Translations under genes and position numbers: made by a program
Assembly: GCA_026391235.1 (NCBI GenBank)
Contig: JAPLDV010000124.1
Coordinates: forward strand, 1 to 14,043
Reading direction: 5' to 3'
DNA: 14,043 bases
Source of the DNA: Bacteroidia bacterium
GTDB lineage: Bacteria > Bacteroidota > Bacteroidia > Bacteroidales > UBA12481
Notes under the pieces: generated by a model
What the model was told of the DNA's origin: nothing
The model's database searches: none
What the model saw: only the letters and a program-made list of their open reading frames with translations
Shown here: positions 1-7,463 of the stretch, piece after piece
Layout: each line of letters begins with the position of its first letter
Numbering within the stretch: the first letter of the stretch is position 1

Positions 1-1645
1 TAACCATGATGAGCTCATTGCTGTTTTTTCTGATTATCCGGGCTTGTTTACCCAGAACATCCTGGTTTATACCGATGACTTCGCTGTTACAGAGAATATT
101 CAGGGTAAAAGGATCAAGCAGGCTCATCTCCCCGCTGTAAATCAGTGGCGCAGCCATCATCGACCACATCGTCATATAAGCATATTGCTCATCCGGCGTA
201 AGGTTTGTCTTTTCAAATTCCTCCTCTTTCAGGGCATTGCGGAACCAGCCGATCAGGATGTAATCAGGATCATTCCAGGCGCCCGGCCGTGCATACTCCC
301 AATGTTCAGCGGTACTCAGCCTGATGGCCCAGCAATCATCGATATTGACATACTGATATCCGAAATCGGCCATTCCGGATTCGATCATCTTATCAGCCGC
401 CCTGCGCATAATCGAATCACTCACCCGGGAATAATAAATATACCAACTGTTCAAGCCCATCGGCGGAGTCAGCGGCGTGCGTATTTCCTCCGGACCCCTT
501 ACCACACGGTTATCCGAAGCAAAAGGCATATTACCCCGGTATCTGATCGAACCATTGGTCCATTTCGGAGCAATAGCGAGGCCCGTCTCACCTTTATTAA
601 AAATCAGCAGACCCAGTTTTTTGATCCCTTTCAGGTTAACCTTCAATGTTTTATGCTTATCTCCGGCTTTAACATTGCCGCTCTGCCAAAGTATCTTCCT
701 GTCGCCAAGTACCAGGAACTCAGTCATGGCGCCTTCCCCGGCCTTTGAATCAAGCCCGGCTTCAGCCGTGAACTGCGCCGCATCTCCATCCAGGGTGATC
801 AGCCATTTGCTGATCGCCTCGTTTGATGCACCCTGTCCTTGCTCTATCTTGGTTGTATCAAGATCATCCAGACCGATTTCCTGAATTTTGCCGGTATCGT
901 TGCCAACCCTCACCGATACTCCGTCATTGGCATATCTGCTGACATATTCATAAGGCATTTTTCCGTATCCTTCCTCTCCATATCCCTTGCCATGGGAGTT
1001 ACGGAATACAAAATATCCGCCACCCGGAACTGTTAAATCATCCTTATACCCGACCATGATTCCGTTAACAATGGTCCTGTATTTTTCTTCATTTTTCGGC
1101 CACAGAAATCCGATGGCTACCGGATGCTCCATCCGGATCTGCGCTTTTACCTGCTGAATCTGGTCCTCCGTCATCCCGATACTGGGGTCCCATTCCTTGA
1201 TCCAAATGTTTTCGGCCATCTTACGTTTTTGGCCATCTTTGATTGCTGCCCCGGAAGGCTCCACTTTTCTCGTATAATTTCTGCTATAATATGGGAACAG
1301 TGAATCTTCACAGATGCCATATTTGTGAAGACCGGCCAACGCATCGGAGAAAAATGATCCATCCTCCGTTTCGCCGGTGATCTGATTCGAAGCCCAATTC
1401 AGATATTCGACCGACAGGTTGACTTTTTGATTTTGCCGGTGCGCAAATTCAAATTCCATCAGGCCAACGATCGCAAAGACGGAGCAGGTACCACGCCCTG
1501 CCTGATCGCGTATGGTCATCCCGTACTTATCAAACAAGGGTTTCAGATTGTACTCTTGAGCAGAGAGTTTATGGCTGACAAAAAATTGACCCGCAAGCAT
1601 CAGACAGGCGATGAACAAGGTTCGGTGACGTAAAAATGGTTTCAT
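1..1645 (-). CDS. Secreted papain-like (C1) / NPCBM / GH27 alpha-galactosidase fusion, partial, catalytic core missing
   Basis: An uninterrupted minus-strand frame of 548 codons starts at ATG 1645 and runs off the left edge, so the C-terminal beta-sandwich is cut. Residues 1-29 are a signal peptide ending LSAQ. Residues about 31-247 resemble peptidase C1: QAGRGTCSVFA holds the presumed nucleophile Cys54, LSVEYLNWAS follows, and GGGYFVFRNSHG holds the presumed Asn216. The catalytic His expected just before VGYKDD (residues 198-203) is absent (IVNGIMVGY). Residues about 257-370 resemble an NPCBM carbohydrate-binding module (FTAEAGLDS, ILWQSGNVKAG, KVNLKGIKKLGLLIF). GH27 begins at 390 with TPPMGLNSW and YQYVNIDDCW (430-439), then jumps to AEHWEYARPGAWNDPDY. 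In GH27 about 150 residues normally lie between these, including the KYDxC nucleophile and the acid/base Asp. The joined protein should be inactive as a galactosidase. It is divergent from the GH127-like gene. Confidence 0.88.
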   Translation of the reverse strand, partial: MKPFLRHRTLFIACLMLAGQFFVSHKLSAQEYNLKPLFDKYGMTIRDQAGRGTCSVFAIVGLMEFEFAHRQNQKVNLSVEYLNWASNQITGETEDGSFFSDALAGLHKYGICEDSLFPYYSRNYTRKVEPSGAAIKDGQKRKMAENIWIKEWDPSIGMTEDQIQQVKAQIRMEHPVAIGFLWPKNEEKYRTIVNGIMVGYKDDLTVPGGGYFVFRNSHGKGYGEEGYGKMPYEYVSRYANDGVSVRVGNDTGKIQEIGLDDLDTTKIEQGQGASNEAISKWLITLDGDAAQFTAEAGLDSKAGEGAMTEFLVLGDRKILWQSGNVKAGDKHKTLKVNLKGIKKLGLLIFNKGETGLAIAPKWTNGSIRYRGNMPFASDNRVVRGPEEIRTPLTPPMGLNSWYIYYSRVSDSIMRRAADKMIESGMADFGYQYVNIDDCWAIRLSTAEHWEYARPGAWNDPDYILIGWFRNALKEEEFEKTNLTPDEQYAYMTMWSMMAAPLIYSGEMSLLDPFTLNILCNSEVIGINQDVLGKQARIIRKNSNELIMV

Positions 1646-1678
1646 GGTCAATCTGAGGGGTTTTGATTTATATTCCCT

Positions 1679-1686
1679 CTAAAATA
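1679..1686 (-). promoter_or_regulatory. Possible -7 element for the GH27 fusion
   Basis: The minus strand reads TATTTTAG, one mismatch from the Bacteroidota -7 consensus TAnnTTTG, 33 bases before the ATG at 1645. No clear -33 TTTG is visible, so this is weak. Confidence 0.25.
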
Positions 1687-1709
1687 GAAAATTTCTTCCG
1701 TCAATAGGT

Positions 1710-1717
1710 TATTTTTG
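1710..1717 (+). promoter_or_regulatory. Probable Bacteroidota -7 element for the GH127-like gene
   Basis: TATTTTTG matches TAnnTTTG exactly and lies 30 bases before the ATG at 1748. It supports 1748 as the start, because an in-frame ATG-like upstream start near 1715 would fall inside the promoter. No good -33 TTTG is seen at the usual distance. Confidence 0.42.
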
Positions 1718-1747
1718 AATAATTTGATGCGTCAACCAACTTCAAAC

Positions 1748-3242
1748 ATGCAAACAAAAAAACTTCTTCTGCTATCAACTAATGCGTTGATATTCATCCT
1801 GGTCGTTGCCGGATGCAGCCGTTCCGGCAATCCGGGCAACAGTAGGTTGAATGGCTACCCGAAAATGCATGCAATCCCATTTCAACAAATCAGGCTGGAA
1901 GGTGAGTTGGGTTCACGTTACCAGGCTGCAACGGTAAACCTTATGGCCCATACCGACCGGTATCCGCCGGAAAGTTTTACTGCCAGCGCGGCCGGACATC
2001 CCGGTGCATTATGGTGGGACTGGCCAGGCGACCAGATCGGCCGGTTTTTGTCGTGCCTGCATGTTGCGGAAGGATATGGCTGGAGCGAAGCTGCTGCTGT
2101 CCGTTTAATAATAGCCGAAAATTCCCTGCCCTACCTCAATCCAGAAGGTAATTTCGGTCCGGCCGGGTCTTCCGGTTCCGACGATGTACGGCTGATTTCC
2201 GGAAACGCTTTCTGCCTTCGCGGACTGGTGGATGCATTCAGTGATACCGGCGACAAACGCTATTTGCTGGCTGCTGAAAAAATGGCCCGGTATTTCGAAA
2301 ACAAAGCTCCACTCTGGGAAACCCGGAGCGATGGCAGGCTTCATGAATATTATGGCCATTGCATTGACGGATTAGTCGGGTTTTATGAACTCTCCAGGGA
2401 AGAATGGGCCCTGGATGTCGCAAAACGCCTGGCCATCCATGCAGGCCTGGTATGAAGATGAAGGTTGCGGATTGGCCGACTGGATCGTGGTCAACCTGAT
2501 GATGTTTGAATTAACCGGTGAGACGCGTTATATCGACCATGCTGAGCTTACCCTCGTTAACCATTTCTTTATGAACCAGTTCAATACCCGCGGATTTGGC
2601 CATCTGGCCTTTACGCAGGAAATCGTCGGGGGTAAGGGATGGCAGGGATGGGACCGGAAATTTGGCAGTGAAAATCCGGGTTGCTGCAGTTTATGGGGCC
2701 AATGGGGTCTAGGACAGGCCGGCCGGTTTATCATCACCCAAAACACGGACACCCTGTATGTTAATCTTTACCCTTCGGCTGATATCGAAATCCCTGACAA
2801 AAGTTCTCATCTGACCATAAAAAGTGATTTCCCGCGTATGTCGCAGGCAGCTATAAAATTGCGGACCGGGAAGCCAATCCGGTACGATCTGGCTTTGCGC
2901 AAGCCAGCCTGGGCTGAATCTATGGAAATCTTAGTTAACAGCGAAAAGATAACCCCCTGTGAAGAAGGGGGATATCTCCATATCAACAAACGCTGGAAGG
3001 GAACCACAGAGATCCAAATCAGGTTTATCTCCGGTCACCGTATTGTCCCCTGGCCTGCCGGCAAACCGGTTGGAGTGGCTTTATACGATGGTCCGCTATG
3101 TCTGGGCATGCCCGCTGACAATTCCTCTTCCGATGTCATCTGGTCCAAGCTTGAACCTGTGGGATCGCGATGGCTGACCCATCAGGTGAAGGAACCGGTG
3201 AAGATGAGGATCCTGTTTCATTCAACCCCGGTCACCCGCTAA
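1748..3242 (+). pseudogene. GH127/DUF1680-like lipoprotein glycosidase, broken by frameshift and probable deletion
   Basis: The first frame (1748-2455, 235 residues) begins MQTKKLLLLS with lipobox VAGC at Cys23, followed by an alpha-barrel-like region (WWDWPGDQIGRFLSCLHVAEGY, CLRGLVDAFSDTGDKRYL, HCIDGLVGFYELS). After AKRLAIHA at about 2440 the homology continues one frame over to 3242 (AWYEDEGCGLADWIVVNLM, LTGETRYIDHAELTLVNHFF, NPGCCSLWGQWG). The E-x-C of DEGC and the CC pair resemble the Glu/Cys metal-thiolate site known for GH127 beta-L-arabinofuranosidases; that match is my inference. Without the break the product would be about 497 residues, shorter than usual for the family, and a second set of hairpin helices seems to be missing at the join. 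The start at 1748 gives a clean lipoprotein signal. The stop overlaps that of the convergent GH172 gene. Confidence 0.72.
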
Positions 3243-5068
3243 TCCATGCGGGTCAGAAAAATATAGTCAAGTCCGAAAAGATTGCCGGACTTCGCCTGGG
3301 GGTTTGGCTCCAGCAAGCTCACCTCCAGGATATTATCTCCCTGTTTTAATGTGAATTGCCCCAGCACCGGCCGAACCCAGAACAGTTTGGCTGACCAGGC
3401 ATCCGCAATCTGCTGAGATTCCTGATCATTCACCCGGAACCGGTATTTCCCATAGTCCGGCGACATGCAAAGGTTCACCATCATCTGGTATTGTCCGGAA
3501 ACAGGAACATCAAAATGAACCCGGATCCGGTCACCGGGATTGGCATTTCTCCACACCAGGTGCCTGGCTCCGGAACAATTGGCCAGCCTTTCACTGGCGG
3601 CAGTTCCGGCAGTTGCGGTAAAGTTCAGCGATTCCCCTTCAATCAGTTCGAGCATGTTCTCCCGGATCCCGAGATCCATGGGCATCAATGACTGCCTATC
3701 AACCGGAAGCGGACCGGGGCTTCCCGGTTTTGCGTACCAGAAGATCACATGCGACCAGACCGGATTGCACGGCATCCAGTGCCAGATCTCCTGGTCGAAC
3801 CGGATGGATGAGTGAAAAGGAAGGGCATCCCCTTCGCCCCACCAGATATAGGAAGGATTGGAGATCTGATATACGGTTCCGACCACTTTCCCCTCTCCGG
3901 TGGGATGCAGGAAATTCACATCAAAGGGAGGCCAGCTCGCGCGGGGCAGGGTGCCCCACTGGGCATGGAGGTAATAGGTTTTGCCGGTGAATGTAAACGG
4001 GCTGCTGCCCGTCATGAGTTCAACCGTGTATGGGATGGTTCCGGCATTGAAAATCTCGGTCCGCATCGAGTACTGAAACGGCATCAGCAGCCTGCTGGTC
4101 ATCCATCCGTTTGCACTGACCGTAAAAAAAAGGTTTTCATACGGATTAATGCCGGGTCCCGAGCCGAAAAAGTCACCCAGCGGCGACCGGATGCCCGGTT
4201 CTCCGTCGAACGAAATTTGGAGTAACAGGTGCCGCCAGGCCACATGGGCTCTCTTCGGATCTGTCCAGACTGAAGATTCCTCCGTTTGATCAACCCGTGC
4301 CGAGAAGCTGAATACGGCCTGCTCTCCCATGATCATTGGCAATAACCCGGATTCCCCGGGAGGAATGGTCAGGTTGGTTGTCTTCCATTGAGCCCCCTGA
4401 GCCGGAACCATTGCTTCCGGGCGCGTCAGGCCCCGGCCTGCACGGATCCGCTCCTCCTGCCACGAATCAGCCATGGCAGGATTGAAAGTTTCAACCGATG
4501 TGCCGTTCTCATAGGTTCTATAGCCGATTTCATAATAGAGCCGGAGCGATCCCTTACCGTCTTCAATGGTAATCTTCAAAGAGGTGCTGTATGGGATCGG
4601 AAAATACAGATTTCCACCGGTACCGCCGAGGTAAGAAAACTCAGGTCCGAACAAAGGATGCCTGCCCGTAAACAACTCATTCAAAGGCACTTTCAGTCGG
4701 GCTTCCTGCTCCCCGTCAAAGTAGAATCTCACTGCATTTTTCAGATCCGGGTTGGCCGACCAAAAACGGCTGATGGCCCCAGGACCCGTCAAATCCGCCA
4801 ATACCTGTTCTTTCCGGCCATCATTGACTTCGGTCCGTACATATTGACCAACATCGGAATTGGCGAACCATGATTCGCCTCCTTCCTGGCTCTTCCGGTC
4901 GTAGCTGCTTGCCTGGCTTTGCTTATACCAGGGCGAAGGACGCTCTGCCAGAGTTTTCAGATCGGTCATTTCCGACAAAAGAGCTGAAACCGTTACCGAT
5001 TGCGGAATAGCCGGAATCCAGGAATGATGCCAGATCAGTATGATAATCAGGTATTTGAAGATTTTCAT
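3239..5068 (-). CDS. GH172 (DUF2961) family glycoside hydrolase, with in-frame loss of a catalytic segment
   Basis: The product is 609 residues with a hydrophobic leader (MKIFKYLIIILIW). I chose ATG 5068 over 5092 because it puts the basic/hydrophobic signal at the N-terminus. DUF2961 hallmarks are LTGPGAISRFW (92-103), the LFTGRHPLFGP region (132-142), GGNLYFPIPYSTSLKIT (151-167), GYRTYENGT and IWWGEGD (408-414). GH172 includes alpha-D-fructofuranosidase and arabinofuranosidase activities. After GEGD the family normally continues with VDGE, a GTGTEDYFG motif and more, then resumes at a segment like SIRFDQEIWHW. Here Asp414 is followed directly by ALPFHSSIRFDQEIWHW, so about 60 residues are lost in frame near 3826/3827, including the conserved Glu of GTEDY. 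Residues about 465-609 look like an extra beta-sandwich, possibly carbohydrate-binding. It is the last gene of the minus-strand run, 38 bases after the GH5 remnant. Confidence 0.86.
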   Translation of the reverse strand: MKIFKYLIIILIWHHSWIPAIPQSVTVSALLSEMTDLKTLAERPSPWYKQSQASSYDRKSQEGGESWFANSDVGQYVRTEVNDGRKEQVLADLTGPGAISRFWSANPDLKNAVRFYFDGEQEARLKVPLNELFTGRHPLFGPEFSYLGGTGGNLYFPIPYSTSLKITIEDGKGSLRLYYEIGYRTYENGTSVETFNPAMADSWQEERIRAGRGLTRPEAMVPAQGAQWKTTNLTIPPGESGLLPMIMGEQAVFSFSARVDQTEESSVWTDPKRAHVAWRHLLLQISFDGEPGIRSPLGDFFGSGPGINPYENLFFTVSANGWMTSRLLMPFQYSMRTEIFNAGTIPYTVELMTGSSPFTFTGKTYYLHAQWGTLPRASWPPFDVNFLHPTGEGKVVGTVYQISNPSYIWWGEGDALPFHSSIRFDQEIWHWMPCNPVWSHVIFWYAKPGSPGPLPVDRQSLMPMDLGIRENMLELIEGESLNFTATAGTAASERLANCSGARHLVWRNANPGDRIRVHFDVPVSGQYQMMVNLCMSPDYGKYRFRVNDQESQQIADAWSAKLFWVRPVLGQFTLKQGDNILEVSLLEPNPQAKSGNLFGLDYIFLTRMD

Positions 5069-5106
5069 ATTTGTTTTGTATGACGGTGCCACTGACAGGA
5101 TTCAAT

Positions 5107-5569
5107 TTATTTGCCAAGATTGTACTGCCGGATTAATTTCCGCGAAAGGATGCCCCATTCTTTCAGTTCAGATTCCGGCCAGTTGCCCCGGGTATCAGCC
5201 GTGGATTTAAGCACCGAACAGGATTCATCCTTGTCGGAAACCGACCACAGCACCCAGCTGATCTTCACCTTCTCCATCCCATAATTCAATGCCCATGGCA
5301 GCGCGGACCACTGAGCAGGCCCAGTCCTGATGAAGCCATTTCACGGCATCAGGATGGTAAAACCTTGGCCAGAAATTATGCCAGCCGAAACTCATGCCAC
5401 GTAATACCAAAGGCTGGTTGTGCTCATCCATCAAATCCGTATCATCAACATGCAACTGGCCATGAATCTTAACCGGTTCTGCAGACCAGAGCGGTCCGGT
5501 TTTCTCCACCTGTGCTGAAACGCCAACACTGTAAAGAGTCAGAGTAAATGCAATAATCCAGTGCTTCAT
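5107..5569 (-). pseudogene. GH5 endoglucanase remnant with its centre deleted
   Basis: ATG 5569 opens a secreted protein with a signal peptide ending VSAQ (residue 20). GH5 N-terminal features follow: PVKIHGQLHVDD, PLVLRGMSFGWHNFWPRFY and VVRAAMGIE (residues 87-95). The next strand of sequence that fits the family lies in another frame, from about 5287 to the stop at 5107: KISWVLWSVSDKDESCS, then NWPESELKEWG. These are the last segments of a subfamily-2-like GH5 barrel. About 200 residues are absent between the halves, including both catalytic glutamates (the NEP and EWG motifs). As written, translation of the first half stops at codon 115. This gene lies 28 bases downstream of GH3 and 38 bases upstream of GH172, in the same direction. 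Family assignment is firm; the cause of the loss is unknown. Confidence 0.9.
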
Positions 5570-5597
5570 TGTAATAAAGTTTTTTATTCAATTTGGT

Positions 5598-7379
5598 TCA
5601 GTTTAAATAAGTCAGTCCAAAACCAATCGGATAATCAGGGCTGACCATCAACGGTAATTTCCCTGACGGAACCAGCTCCCCTTTTAGTATCCGGATAAAA
5701 GAATCAAAATATACCTGTTGGTTGCCGTACCATCCGCCTTCGCCATAGCCGGTCAGGAAAGCAGGAAGCATATCTATTTTATTGATAATATGTGGATTGC
5801 CGTATGACATGGCAATAACTTTACCCGGTTTGCCTGCAACAATTTGCCGGATCAGATTAATATCCTCCTCCCGGATCGGTGCCGGATCGCCAAATCGGTC
5901 GCGCTGAACAAAAAACGACAGAATAACCAATTCTGCCTGCCCGGCAGCTGTTCTGACCTTCTCATAATAAAGTTCGCCGAGACCGGGTTTCAGCCTGAAG
6001 TTGGTTATCCCTTTAAAGGCCAGATCCATCTTTTTTATTAATTCACTGACTGCAGGCTGATCTTCGTCTTTTTGTATAGTTATATGTACCGTTTTCAGGG
6101 GGTTAATGGTTACTAATGGTAAAACACCTTCATTCCTTAGCAAAGTGACCGACCGGTCGGCGACATTCCTGATGACCTGCTGGTGCGCCAAAGTCCCCAC
6201 TACCTGTCCGATCCGGTCAACATCGACCAGCCTGTTCTTTTGCAACCCCAGTCTGGCCTTGTGCACCAGCAGTTTGTAAACGGAATTGTTGATCTGTTCC
6301 TCACTGATCCGGCCTTTTTTAACAGCATCAACGATGGCGCGGATAGTTGCCACAGGATCTTTCGGTTTTAGCACAATATCATGTCCGGCTTCAAGTGCTT
6401 TTACCGCAACCTCTTCGGGTCCAAACCGGGCTATAACATGTTCATACCAAAGATCATCCGTAGTGATGATCCCATTGAAACCTAATTTTTCCCGTATTAT
6501 TCCCTTAACAAGCTTAGGCTCAACACTGGCAGGCAATTTCGATCCATCGGTTACCGCAGGAACCGCGAGGTGCTCGGTCATAATAAAGTCAACCCCTGCG
6601 TCAACCGCGTATTGAAAAGCCTTGAATTCGTTATTATTTAGCTCTTCTGCTGATCCGGACAGATAATTAAAACCGGGAAACTCAGCTAAAGCTCTCATAT
6701 TTCCGCGGCCGGGGAAATGTTTGGCCGTGGTTAGCATCCCAATTTCTCTATATCCTTTTACGTAGGCTTTTAGCAACCTGCCGTTCAGCTCGATATCTCC
6801 GCCAAATGAACGAACGCTTTCCTGGGGATTATCAGGTGAGATTGTCACATCGGTTACGGGTGTGTAGGTAAGGTGTATGCCCATTGCCCTGCCTTCTTCG
6901 GCCATTATTTTTGCCGCTGTGTACATCAGATTTTCATCCCTTGCTGCGGCAAAGGCCATATTGCCCGGGAATTCACTGGCCCCCGTGACCTGCTGCCCCG
7001 GCCCGCCTTCAAAATCGGCCGAAATGAGCAAGGGTATTTCCGCTTCAGCCTGAAGGCGATTGAGTAAATGGGCGACATTCAGGGGTGTACCACCATAAAG
7101 TACGCACCCGCCGATACCGTACTGCCGGGCAAGCGTGATCCAGGATTCAAACCGGGGATCATCTTCCGCAAGGTAATTCCCTGAGATATCCGTACAAATT
7201 AATTGGGCCACCTTTTTGTCAATCGAAAGGCCCGACAGAGTTTTTTTTGCCCAATCAACGGACTCATCGTGACTGTTGTTTTTATTATCAGTACATCCGG
7301 TAAAGCAACAACACAGCGCGGTAAAGATGAGCACAGCAAAACCGCAGTGATTTTCAGATACAAAGTTCTGATTCGACAT
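5598..7379 (-). CDS. GH3 family glycoside hydrolase, surface lipoprotein
   Basis: This 593-residue protein has a long type II signal with lipobox FTGC (Cys29). GH3 N-terminal barrel features are GIGGCVLYGG, ISADFEGGPGQQV (119-131), TPVTDVTISPDNPQ, AKHFPGRGN (219-227) and ITTDDLWYEHV (305-315), where Asp308 is the expected nucleophile. The GH3 C-terminal domain follows (VTLLRNEGVLPL, then IGFGLTYLN at the end). The sequence looks complete, unlike its neighbours. The NagZ-type loop motif GHGDTxxDSH, whose His is the acid/base in bacterial hexosaminidases, is replaced by GRGNMRALAEFPG, with no His. I therefore assign GH3 but neither N-acetylhexosaminidase nor beta-glucosidase. It is probably co-transcribed with the downstream GH5 and GH172 genes. 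Confidence 0.93.
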   Translation of the reverse strand: MSNQNFVSENHCGFAVLIFTALCCCFTGCTDNKNNSHDESVDWAKKTLSGLSIDKKVAQLICTDISGNYLAEDDPRFESWITLARQYGIGGCVLYGGTPLNVAHLLNRLQAEAEIPLLISADFEGGPGQQVTGASEFPGNMAFAAARDENLMYTAAKIMAEEGRAMGIHLTYTPVTDVTISPDNPQESVRSFGGDIELNGRLLKAYVKGYREIGMLTTAKHFPGRGNMRALAEFPGFNYLSGSAEELNNNEFKAFQYAVDAGVDFIMTEHLAVPAVTDGSKLPASVEPKLVKGIIREKLGFNGIITTDDLWYEHVIARFGPEEVAVKALEAGHDIVLKPKDPVATIRAIVDAVKKGRISEEQINNSVYKLLVHKARLGLQKNRLVDVDRIGQVVGTLAHQQVIRNVADRSVTLLRNEGVLPLVTINPLKTVHITIQKDEDQPAVSELIKKMDLAFKGITNFRLKPGLGELYYEKVRTAAGQAELVILSFFVQRDRFGDPAPIREEDINLIRQIVAGKPGKVIAMSYGNPHIINKIDMLPAFLTGYGEGGWYGNQQVYFDSFIRILKGELVPSGKLPLMVSPDYPIGFGLTYLN

Positions 7380-7424
7380 TTAGGAAATCTTTTAAATGGC
7401 CACAATTAGCCAATTGAAAATGTT

Positions 7425-7450
7425 CATCTGAATACATTAATCTTCAGATG
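7425..7450. repeat. Perfect 8-bp inverted repeat upstream of GH3
   Basis: CATCTGAA at 7425-7432 and TTCAGATG at 7443-7450 are perfect inverted copies around a 10-base spacer, in the 84-base gap between the DUF4249-like gene and GH3. It could be an operator half-site pair or a weak hairpin attenuating read-through. There is no U-tract, so I do not call a terminator. A shorter repeat, CAATT-AGCC-AATTG, lies at 7403-7416. Confidence 0.5.
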
Positions 7451-7463
7451 GTGATTTAGCATC

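Noticed and set aside
320..345. Shared CATCAGG-like word (minus strand) at the GH27 join and at the GldG join near 12355
   Set aside because: A seven-base match at two of eight joins, in a sequence where ATCAGG is common, is not evidence for a site-specific recombination or excision system.
44..1036. Plus-strand open frames of up to 234 codons
   Set aside because: They are antisense to the GH27/NPCBM coding region, whose minus-strand frame is unbroken and shows clear family motifs.
4388..4873. 161-codon plus-strand frame inside GH172
   Set aside because: It is a shadow of the minus-strand GH172 gene, with no recognisable protein features of its own.
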